From an archaeon (lineage in GTDB: Archaea; Nanobdellota; Nanobdellia; Pacearchaeales; GW2011-AR1), in NCBI GenBank assembly GCA_030699005.1, contig JAUYLQ010000038.1, positions 1 to 8,428 of the forward strand: a DNA stretch of 8,428 bases, read 5' to 3'. The notes below the pieces were generated by a model, which did not search any database, was not told where the DNA came from, and worked only from the letters and a program-made list of their open reading frames with translations. Numbering within the stretch: position 1 is the first letter of the stretch; each line of letters starts with the position of its first letter. Below are positions 1-4,874 of the stretch, one piece after another. A program made the position numbers and the translations under genes.

Positions 1-286
1 GAACCCATTGTGACAGGTGGATGGTTCTGTCTTCGTCGTTTCTGTCTCTCTTTTTATAATCTTTCTTGTCTCTAGGAGTTTCTTCCTTTTCTTCAGGTTT
101 TTCTTCTTCAACTATTCCTTCAACTTCCTTTTCAATTTCTTTTTCAAGAAGCTCCTGAGAGATATCCTCTTCATTTTTGAATTTTTCTTTTACCTCTTCT
201 TCAGAAACTGTTCCGTAAGCTTTAGCCGTTTTTTTTAATGCTTCAGCTTCCATTTTGTCTTTTTTATTTTTATCTTTTTCTGTCAT
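1..286 (-). CDS. rps5: uS5 (30S ribosomal protein S5), N-terminal part, with a long charged extension
   Basis: The frame opens with ATG overlapping the uL18 stop (TAATG) and stays open for 95 codons to the window edge. It begins MTEKDKNKKDKMEAEALKK and runs through a Lys/Glu-rich low-complexity region (for example EEEKPEEKEETPRDKK). It leaves the window at HLSQWV, probably the start of the archaeal uS5 core, which opens with a W-V/x-P-x-T-x-LG block. The identity therefore rests on gene order (uS5 follows uL18 in archaea) plus this short match. uS5 lies at the mRNA entry and back of the 30S and affects fidelity. An extension of about 90 residues before the core is unusually long. M12 (ATG GAA GCT) is a possible alternative start. 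Confidence 0.85.
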   Translation of the reverse strand, partial: MTEKDKNKKDKMEAEALKKTAKAYGTVSEEEVKEKFKNEEDISQELLEKEIEKEVEGIVEEEKPEEKEETPRDKKDYKKRDRNDEDRTIHLSQWV

Positions 287-780
287 TATAATTTGTCTAT
301 CTTAGACTTAACCTCCGCAATTGTTTTTGAAATGTCTGATTTTGTGCTTTTTCCGTTAATTCTGTCTTCCTCGGGAAATTTTTCTTTAGAGCATTTAATT
401 TTAACTCCTCCGTCAATAAGCCCCTTTATGAAAGCAAAAATTTTTGTTTTTTGAAGAACTCTCTGCATTCCAAAGTCAGTAATTGGTTCATCAAGTTTTT
501 CTTTTAATATTTTTTTTGCAGTAAGGTATCCGGTAAGGTAAGAGGCAGGAATTGATTTTAAGCTTCCTTTAAGTGATTCGGGCCATCCATATTTTAAAAG
601 GAGTTTTGAATTCACCCCAAAGATGATTTTGTCTTTAGCTTCATCACTAATAATATACTGACTTATTACATATCTGTTTGTTTTTCTGAATACAATTCTG
701 GGTCTCTCGCTTTTCAAAAGTTTTAGCCTGATTAAGTAATCAGTTCTTCCTTCATTTTTTCTTTTTTTTAGAGTTTTCAT
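286..780 (-). CDS. rpl18: uL18 (50S ribosomal protein L18)
   Basis: 164 residues. uL18 binds 5S rRNA with uL5 and anchors it in the central protuberance. The archaeal blocks are KRKNEGRTDYLIRLKLLKSERPRIVFRKTNRYVISQYI (about 6-43), the variant LLKYGW at 61-66, SIPASYLTGYLTAKKIL (about 76-92), FGMQRVLQKTKIFAFIKGLIDGGVKI, and FPEEDRINGKSTKSD. The C-terminus is about 30 residues shorter than most archaeal uL18 (190-200), because the long insertion after the RIxG block is missing. AGGGA stands 10 nt before the ATG (791-795). The TAA stop shares its last base with the uS5 ATG (TAATG). Confidence 0.95.
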   Translation of the reverse strand: MKTLKKRKNEGRTDYLIRLKLLKSERPRIVFRKTNRYVISQYIISDEAKDKIIFGVNSKLLLKYGWPESLKGSLKSIPASYLTGYLTAKKILKEKLDEPITDFGMQRVLQKTKIFAFIKGLIDGGVKIKCSKEKFPEEDRINGKSTKSDISKTIAEVKSKIDKL

Positions 781-784
781 TTTC

Positions 785-1195
785 TTATTTTCCCTTGCTT
801 TTACCTTCGATATTTAATTTCAAGTTTGTTTTGCTTTTAAAAGATTTATTTCTTATCTCTTTCCTTAACTTTTTGAACTCTTCATTAGATATCTCTCCCT
901 GTTTTTTCAAGTGTTTTACGTGTTTCCTTAATTTTCTTGTTATTTTGACATAATCCTTTTTTCTTTTATTCACTTTTTTCTTTATTTTTCCTGGGCCCTT
1001 TTTATTTTTCCTTTTTTCATTCACTCTTCTACCCTTTATTGGTTTGACTAGGATAGCTCCGGATAAAACTAGATCCCTTATGTCCTGCTTAGTTATTGCT
1101 TCTTTAATTTCATCAAGCCTTAACTTTACAAATTTGATTCTCCCCTTTCCAACCTTAAGCGTTTTAGCTGCAAGTTCTTTTTTCTTAATTATCAT
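785..1195 (-). CDS. rpl19e: eL19 (50S ribosomal protein L19e)
   Basis: 136 residues, a little short of the archaeal 148-150. eL19 is a long helical protein found only in archaea and eukaryotes, and it forms an inter-subunit bridge and a tunnel-exit surface. The N-terminal domain has LAAKTLKVGKGRIKF and RLDEIKEAITKQDIRDLVLSGAILVKPIKGRR (about 26-57). A very basic linker containing KGPGKIKKK leads to the long helix ITRKLRKHVKHLKKQGEISNEEFKKLRKEIRNKSFKSK (about 85-122), matching the family pattern. The start overlaps the eL32 stop (ATGA), with GAGGT 9 nt upstream (1205-1209). uL18 follows after 4 nt. Confidence 0.95.
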   Translation of the reverse strand: MIIKKKELAAKTLKVGKGRIKFVKLRLDEIKEAITKQDIRDLVLSGAILVKPIKGRRVNEKRKNKKGPGKIKKKVNKRKKDYVKITRKLRKHVKHLKKQGEISNEEFKKLRKEIRNKSFKSKTNLKLNIEGKSKGK

Positions 1196-1608
1196 TTTTT
1201 TTCAACCTCGCCTTTTTCAGGACTGTTTTTTGGTTCTTTACTCTTTAAATTTTTTTTCAAAAAACTTTCAGAGTTCAAGTTTTTCAATTTTATTTTCATT
1301 TCTTTAGCTTTTTTTGCAATTTCAATTTTATTTTTAGTTCCGATTTTTCCGATAAGTCCTATGCCATCTTTCCCAATCTTTTCAAGGTCTCTCGCATTCA
1401 TAACTAAAACAGGCATTTTTTTCTCAAATTGTCCCCTAGTTTTTTTTGCTGTTCTGTTTCCGATTCCGACAACTGCTGGATACCCTTTCTTTTTTTCCCT
1501 CATTTTATTATGCCTTCCTGTTGGTCTTCTCCATTTTGCTTTTTTTCCTTTACCTTTGCCAAACTTTCCAGACCTCTTAGCATCTCTTCGCAAAAATTTT
1601 TTTTTCAT
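1192..1608 (-). CDS. rpl32e: eL32 (50S ribosomal protein L32e)
   Basis: 138 residues from MKKKFLRRDAKRSGKFGKG. An in-frame ATG at 1635 lies within the uL6 end and is not supported. The chosen start is one base after the uL6 stop. The conserved eL32 body is KAKWRRPTGRHNKMREKKKGYPAVVGIGNR (about 22-52), RGQFEKKMPVLVMNARDLEKI and DGIGLIGKIGTKNKIEIAKKAKEM. It lacks the longer N-terminal domain of some archaea and carries a Lys/Glu/Ser tail of about 30 residues. eL32 is archaeal/eukaryotic-specific and sits on the 50S solvent face. Codons 2-4 are nine A's in a row, the longest homopolymer that I noticed here. Its TGA overlaps the eL19 start by four bases. Confidence 0.95.
   Translation of the reverse strand: MKKKFLRRDAKRSGKFGKGKGKKAKWRRPTGRHNKMREKKKGYPAVVGIGNRTAKKTRGQFEKKMPVLVMNARDLEKIGKDGIGLIGKIGTKNKIEIAKKAKEMKIKLKNLNSESFLKKNLKSKEPKNSPEKGEVEKK
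1205..1209 (-). promoter_or_regulatory. Shine-Dalgarno GAGGT for eL19
   Basis: GAGGT sits 9 nt before the eL19 ATG, inside the last codons of eL32 (Glu-Val region). An eight-A run, which includes the A of the ATG, ends the spacer. The site plus the ATGA overlap suggests that eL19 can both reinitiate and load ribosomes itself. Confidence 0.55.
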
Positions 1609-1609
1609 T

Positions 1610-2152
1610 TTATATTTTTTTCCCGTCCTTTTCAATTATAAAAATTCCATCCTGAAAAGTTCTTCTGTCTCTTCCACGGACTTTTGTCGCAGTTTCAAAA
1701 TTTGCGGAAGCCTGGCCTGCAAGCTCTTTATTCGCAGATTTAACGATTATTATGTCTTTTTTGATTTCAATTTCAACTCCTTCGGGAATTTGCACCACTC
1801 TTTCAACCTTCTCCCCAAGGAAGTTCTTTACCATAACTTTTTTACCATCAGACTTTAATGTAAACGGAAAGTGAACATAGCAGACTTTTAAATGATATTC
1901 AAATTTCTTTTGAGTTCCTCTAATCATGTTTTTTATGTGGGAATAAAGAGTGTTAATTATTTTCTTCTCGTTTTTAGTGCTTTTTTTATGGTCTAGGATA
2001 ATTTTGTTGTCCTTTACACTCACTTGCGTTTTCCCTGAGTTTAACTCCCTTGAAACTTCTCCTTGAGGACCTTTCACTTTTATTTTGGTGCCTTCTAGAG
2101 AAACTGTCACGTCTTTTGGAATTTCAATCTGCCTTAATAGTGCCCTTTTCAT
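1610..2152 (-). CDS. rpl6: uL6 (50S ribosomal protein L6)
   Basis: 180 residues, the standard archaeal length. uL6 consists of two similar alpha/beta domains and lies near the factor-binding site beside the sarcin-ricin loop. The first domain has IEIPKDVTVSLEGTKIKVKGPQGEV (about 9-33) and NTLYSHIKNMIRGTQKKFEYHLKVCY. The second has HFPFTLKSDGKKVMVKNFLGEK, then VQIPEGVEIEIKKDIIIVKSANKELAGQASA. The ending RGRDRRTFQDGIFIIEK carries the RxRDRRxFQDGI signature of archaeal/eukaryotic uL6. The TAAAATG junction occurs on both sides (with uS8 and with eL32). No anomalies are seen. Confidence 0.98.
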   Translation of the reverse strand: MKRALLRQIEIPKDVTVSLEGTKIKVKGPQGEVSRELNSGKTQVSVKDNKIILDHKKSTKNEKKIINTLYSHIKNMIRGTQKKFEYHLKVCYVHFPFTLKSDGKKVMVKNFLGEKVERVVQIPEGVEIEIKKDIIIVKSANKELAGQASANFETATKVRGRDRRTFQDGIFIIEKDGKKI

Positions 2153-2153
2153 T

Positions 2154-2534
2154 TTAGTAAAAGTAAGAGATTAAACTTCCCCCCATTTTTTCATTTTCAG
2201 CCTCTTCATGAGTCATAAGACCCTTGCTTGTTGAGATGATCACGGTTCCTATATTTCTTGAAGGAAGATATCTTCTTCTATATTTTTCAATTTGGAATTT
2301 GTCACAGCTGAATCTTGGTTTTATTGCCTTACATTCTGTAAAATCGCCAAGAGTTACTTCAAGAGACTTGTCTTTTGGATTAATTTTGTATTTTTTGACT
2401 GCGCCTTTTTGCTTCATAATTTTTAAGACTTCAATTAACAGATTTGAAATTATCTTTACTCTTATGTTTTCTTTATTTGCTTTTTTTGCATTTCGCATCA
2501 TGTTTAGTGCGTCTGCAACAATGTCGTGTGCCAT
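2154..2534 (-). CDS. rps8: uS8 (30S ribosomal protein S8)
   Basis: 126 residues, near the archaeal 130. uS8 binds the central domain of 16S rRNA (helix 21) and organises the 30S platform. It opens with AHDIVADALNMMRNAKKANKE (2-22) and continues with the helix LLIEVLKIMKQKGAVKKYKI and the strand LEVTLGDFTECKAIKPRFS. It closes with the signature YLPSRNIGTVIISTSKGLMTHEEAENEKMGGSLISYFY, in which SRNIGTVIISTSKG is the rRNA-binding loop. The sequence is full length with no anomalies. It starts one base after the uS14 stop and ends one base before uL6, both as TAAAATG. Confidence 0.98.
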   Translation of the reverse strand: MAHDIVADALNMMRNAKKANKENIRVKIISNLLIEVLKIMKQKGAVKKYKINPKDKSLEVTLGDFTECKAIKPRFSCDKFQIEKYRRRYLPSRNIGTVIISTSKGLMTHEEAENEKMGGSLISYFY

Positions 2535-2535
2535 T

Positions 2536-2766
2536 TTATGAATATTTTTTGAAACCTATTTCTTTAGCAATTTCTCTAAAGCAGTGTCTGCAAAGGTGAA
2601 GGCCGTATGAGCTTATATGCGCCCCAAACCTTCCGCATCTTTCGCATTTTTGAACCGCAATTCCGCTTTTCCTTTCCTTTGGCTTGCAGTGCTTTATGAA
2701 CTTTGCTTTTACAACAGGTTTTGCATTTAATTGTTTGAATATTTTTTTCCAGTCACTTGCAGTCAT
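2536..2766 (-). CDS. rps14: uS14 (30S ribosomal protein S14, zinc-binding) with N-terminal extension
   Basis: 76 residues from MTASDWKKIFKQL. The longer frame start at 2787 lies inside uL5 and is rejected, because the chosen ATG forms the TAAAATG junction and has GAGGT 9 nt upstream (2776-2780). The zinc site is intact: C41-x2-C44 and C59-x2-C62 in KCERCGRFGAHISSYGLHLCRHCFREIA, followed by the family ending GFKKYS. uS14 sits in the 30S head with uS3 and uS10. Archaeal uS14 is normally 50-55 residues, so the first 20-25 residues here, including MTASDWKKIFKQLNAK, are extra. I recall similar openings in Woesearchaeota/Pacearchaeota-like genomes, but that is from memory and cannot be checked here. 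Confidence 0.96.
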   Translation of the reverse strand: MTASDWKKIFKQLNAKPVVKAKFIKHCKPKERKSGIAVQKCERCGRFGAHISSYGLHLCRHCFREIAKEIGFKKYS

Positions 2767-2767
2767 T

Positions 2768-3319
2768 TTATGTGAACCTCGTATCAAATTTATTTTTCAT
2801 GAAGTTTATTATCTCTTCTCTTGTAATAACCTGTTTTTTTGGAATTTTTCCGCGTTTTATTTTTTTTAGTCTTACTCTTCTTCCCGTTCTTTTAAAAACA
2901 ACAGTGACGTCTAACCCCATAATTCCAATCTCTCTTTGGTATTCCATCCCCGGAATTTCAATGTATTCATGAATTCCGAATGAGAAATTGTTCTCACTCA
3001 TCTGTTTTTTCTTCAGCTTGTTTTCCGCAGCAATAAGCATTTTTCTTAGAATCTCTTCAGCACCTTTTCTTATTGTTACAACTGTTCCTATTTCAAGTCC
3101 AGGTCGAACCCCAAGGGAAGGGATTCTTTTTCTTGAAGTTGTTTTTGAAGGTTTTTTGTGTGTAATTATTTCAAGAAGCTTGTGGCCTTTATTCAGGTAG
3201 TCCCCAGTTCCGCCGATACTCAAAACGACTTTCTCAATTTTTATTTCTCTCATGGGGTTCTCGGTAGAGGGTTCCCTTTTCTTTACCGTTTCTTTAGTTT
3301 TAACTTTTTTAGTTTCCAT
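2768..3319 (-). CDS. rpl5: uL5 (50S ribosomal protein L5)
   Basis: 183 residues. uL5 binds 5S rRNA with uL18 in the central protuberance and touches P-site tRNA. Core blocks are NPMREIKIEKVVLSIGGTGD (about 21-40), LLEIITHKKPSKTTSRKRIPSLGVRPG with the family's tRNA-contacting loop, then NNFSFGIHEYIEIPGMEYQREIGIMGLDV (about 110-138) and GRRVRLKKIKRGKIPKKQVITREEIINFM. The first 22 residues are a Lys/Glu/Thr leader. M23 (at 3253, MREIKI) is where many archaeal uL5 proteins begin their core, so it is an alternative start. M1 is preferred because it lies 3 nt after the eS4 stop, as at the other tight junctions here. Confidence 0.96.
   Translation of the reverse strand: METKKVKTKETVKKREPSTENPMREIKIEKVVLSIGGTGDYLNKGHKLLEIITHKKPSKTTSRKRIPSLGVRPGLEIGTVVTIRKGAEEILRKMLIAAENKLKKKQMSENNFSFGIHEYIEIPGMEYQREIGIMGLDVTVVFKRTGRRVRLKKIKRGKIPKKQVITREEIINFMKNKFDTRFT
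2776..2780 (-). promoter_or_regulatory. Shine-Dalgarno GAGGT for uS14
   Basis: GAGGT is followed by a 9-nt spacer and the ATG at 2766. It lies within the last uL5 codons. It supports the 76-residue start over the longer frame beginning at 2787, which has no comparable site. Confidence 0.6.
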
Positions 3320-3322
3320 TTT

Positions 3323-3967
3323 TTAATTTAATACCATAATTTGTTTAATTAATGCCCTGAACTTTTTATCAGAAGATTCAATTTCAACCATTTTAGAGCC
3401 CTCAACAAGTTTAGAGATCTTACCCTGTATACCGGCGTGTTTGCCCCCTATTACAAGGACTTCCGACTTTTCTTTAACAGGAAGAATTTTTGAAATGTTC
3501 TTTTTATCAAAGTCAACAACAGCAGAGTCTCCAATGGAGCATTTTAAGTCAGAAAGATAATTTCTTCCGTCGCTTAAGTTCAGCTGGGATTTTTTTCCTT
3601 TTAATGATTTTTTCCCGATTACTTTTGAAATTTTAGTTTTTGCTTCACTTTCTTTTATTTCTTCAACGTCATATTTTCCTTTTTGGGACAAAATAACTCT
3701 ATAGTTTTTCTTGAAAGGAACAATCGTCAGGACATCAAAAAGTTCAAGGCTTTTCTTTTCATCATTAACAGGCTTGTTTGAAATAACTAGGTCTTTTTTA
3801 TGTATCGCCTGTTTTACTTCTTTCCTCGTATTTGCAATTTTCATGAAATCACGAAGTAGAACCAATATAGGAATTCCTTTTGAATTTCTTTTTAAGACAA
3901 AAGTTGTCCCTTTTCTCGAAATTGGCCAATTTTTAGGCGCAGCGTGTCTTTTCAAATGTCTTGTCAT
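3323..3967 (-). CDS. rps4e: eS4 (30S ribosomal protein S4e)
   Basis: 214 residues, somewhat under the archaeal 235-245. eS4 occurs only in archaea and eukaryotes and binds 16S rRNA on the 30S body. The N-terminus MTRHLKRHAAPKNWPISRKG is the family opening. An S4 RNA-binding domain follows (ILVLLRDFMKIANTRKEVKQ to KDLVISNKPVND, about 33-69). After a central beta domain, a C-terminal KOW-like motif appears as VLVIGGKHAGIQGKI (about 171-185), ending FRALIKQIMVLN. The start overlaps the uL24 stop (ATGA), and GGAG lies 10 nt upstream (3978-3981). The shortness comes from the middle of the protein and from lack of a C-terminal tail, not from truncation. Confidence 0.96.
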   Translation of the reverse strand: MTRHLKRHAAPKNWPISRKGTTFVLKRNSKGIPILVLLRDFMKIANTRKEVKQAIHKKDLVISNKPVNDEKKSLELFDVLTIVPFKKNYRVILSQKGKYDVEEIKESEAKTKISKVIGKKSLKGKKSQLNLSDGRNYLSDLKCSIGDSAVVDFDKKNISKILPVKEKSEVLVIGGKHAGIQGKISKLVEGSKMVEIESSDKKFRALIKQIMVLN

Positions 3968-4422
3968 TTTTTTATTTCTCCATTGGATTTTTTCTTTTCT
4001 TTTTTAACTTTAGCCTTTTCTTCTTTTTTAGTTGTTTCTGTTTTCGCTTCTCCCTTTGTTTTCATAAACCTTCTTTTGTCATTTGTATCAAGCTCGATAA
4101 TTTGAAGATTTGGTGCCCTAAATGGGATTTCAACCATCGAACCATCTTGCTTTTTCCTTTGAATTCCCTCAATGTAAATTTTTCCCCTTTTTGTTTTAAT
4201 TTTTGAAATTTTCCCCGTTTTCTTTTTGAACTTTCCGATGAGAATTTTGACGGTGTCGCCCTTTCTGACTTCGACACTTCTTCTTTTGTGTTTCTCTCTT
4301 AGTTCCTTTGAAAGACCTGCATTCAAAAATTTTCTTTTTATGTGAAGCGGAGCTTTTGCTGCATATTTCCTCTGCTTTTTAGGTTTTTTACTTCCTTTCC
4401 ATTTAATTGAAAATGTTTTCAT
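3964..4422 (-). CDS. rpl24: uL24 (50S ribosomal protein L24, archaeal L26e-like type)
   Basis: 152 residues from the chosen start MKTFSIKWKGSKKPKKQRK. A longer in-frame start at 4470 would add 16 residues inside uL14 and lacks family support. The chosen ATG is one base past the uL14 stop. The archaeal block KAPLHIKRKFLNAGLSKELREKH (about 23-45) leads into the KOW motif VEVRKGDTVKILIGKFKKKTGKI (about 50-72), then KIYIEGIQRKKQDGSMVEIPF and APNLQIIELD. A Lys/Glu/Thr tail of about 32 residues follows, making it longer than the usual 120 or so. uL24 initiates 50S assembly by binding the 5' domain of 23S rRNA. Its TGA overlaps the eS4 ATG by four bases. Confidence 0.96.
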   Translation of the reverse strand: MKTFSIKWKGSKKPKKQRKYAAKAPLHIKRKFLNAGLSKELREKHKRRSVEVRKGDTVKILIGKFKKKTGKISKIKTKRGKIYIEGIQRKKQDGSMVEIPFRAPNLQIIELDTNDKRRFMKTKGEAKTETTKKEEKAKVKKEKKKSNGEIKK

Positions 4423-4423
4423 T

Positions 4424-4825
4424 TTAATATGAAATTGAGGCGATTTTTGCAACTTGCGGCCATCGCTCAATTATCTCCTTTGCAACTGGTCCTTTAATTT
4501 GGGTTCCCTTTGGGTTTCCCTTGTCATCTTTCAAAAGGGCGACCGCATTATCTTCAAATGCAATTCTCTCGCCATTTAATCTTCTGAATGGTTTTTTTTG
4601 TCTGATTAAAATAGCGTCGAAAACCTTACCCTTCATTTCAGGGTCCCCAGATTTTACTGAAACTTTAACCCAGTCTGCAATTTTTGCTTTCATTTGCCTT
4701 CCCTTTTTTCCTTTGCCTCTCTTAACTGAAACAATTTTTACTATTTTTGCTCCGCTGTTATCTGCTGCAACCAATTTTGTTCCAAGGTTGCATCCTGCAG
4801 TTCCTTTAGCACTTATTGCTTTCAT
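4424..4825 (-). CDS. rpl14: uL14 (50S ribosomal protein L14)
   Basis: 133 residues, the normal archaeal length. uL14 is a beta-barrel protein at the subunit interface that contacts 16S helix 14 and is covered by aIF6 in free 50S particles. The N-terminus MKAISAKGTAGCNLGTKL is archaeal. The diagnostic AADNSGAK block is at 20-27, with VSVKRGKGKKGRQMKAKIADWVKVSVKSG next. After that come VFDAILIRQKKPFRRLNGERIAFEDNAVALL and the ending IKGPVAKEIIERWPQVAKIASI. No residue of the core looks altered. It is the only gene here with a canonical SD and a long leader spacer, and it is followed one base later by uL24 (TAAAATG). Confidence 0.98.
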   Translation of the reverse strand: MKAISAKGTAGCNLGTKLVAADNSGAKIVKIVSVKRGKGKKGRQMKAKIADWVKVSVKSGDPEMKGKVFDAILIRQKKPFRRLNGERIAFEDNAVALLKDDKGNPKGTQIKGPVAKEIIERWPQVAKIASISY

Positions 4826-4828
4826 TTG

Positions 4829-4846
4829 AATTTACCTCCGTAAATT
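4829..4846 (-). promoter_or_regulatory. Hairpin presenting the uL14 Shine-Dalgarno
   Basis: On the transcript strand the sequence is AATTTAC-GGAG-GTAAATT, a perfect 7-bp inverted repeat around a 4-nt GGAG loop. The Shine-Dalgarno hexamer GGAGGT occupies the loop plus the first two bases of the 3' arm. The stem is mostly A-U with one G-C pair, so it is weak. Its effect could be to display the SD in a loop or to limit access. It lies 3 nt upstream of the uL14 ATG. The inverted repeat is seen directly; any regulatory role is inference. Confidence 0.5.
4834..4839 (-). promoter_or_regulatory. Strong Shine-Dalgarno (GGAGGT) for uL14
   Basis: GGAGGT lies 8 nt before the uL14 ATG, the ideal spacing. 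It is the only full six-base match to the anti-SD that I find before a gene start in the window. Other starts have at best GAGGT, GGAG, GGGGA or AGGG. It coincides with the only long intergenic spacer, so uL14 seems equipped for independent ribosome loading. Confidence 0.85.
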
Positions 4847-4874
4847 TTAATGCATGAAAATCTTTGATTTGCTT

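Noticed and set aside
1597..1605. Poly-T tracts as archaeal transcription terminators
   Set aside because: The T runs are on the plus strand. In the minus-strand transcript they are A runs, so they cannot be U-tract terminators. No comparable U tracts are seen in the transcript direction.
1608..1635. Longer eL32 start inside uL6 (MKRTGKKYK...)
   Set aside because: It lies in the uL6 coding end in another frame. The start at 1608 fits the family opening and junction pattern.
1361..1858. Long plus-strand open frames rich in Phe/Ser/Leu throughout the window (this one up to 165 codons)
   Set aside because: They are antisense shadows of Lys/Glu-rich genes. Phe/Leu/Ser-rich translation is what the complement of A-rich coding DNA gives, and each is fully covered by a recognised minus-strand ribosomal gene.
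2766..2787. Longer uS14 start inside uL5 (MIRGSHK...)
   Set aside because: The added residues are antiparallel to nothing known. The GAGGT site and one-base junction support 2766.
4422..4470. Longer uL24 start (MSDGRKLQKS...)
   Set aside because: The extra 16 codons overlap the uL14 end and match nothing in the family. The ATG at 4422 forms the recurring TAAAATG junction.
4840..4850. Possible internal TATA-like promoter (ATTAAAATTT) before uL14
   Set aside because: It has no purine-rich BRE beside it and is too close to the uL14 start for a normal leader. AT-rich sequence makes such matches common.
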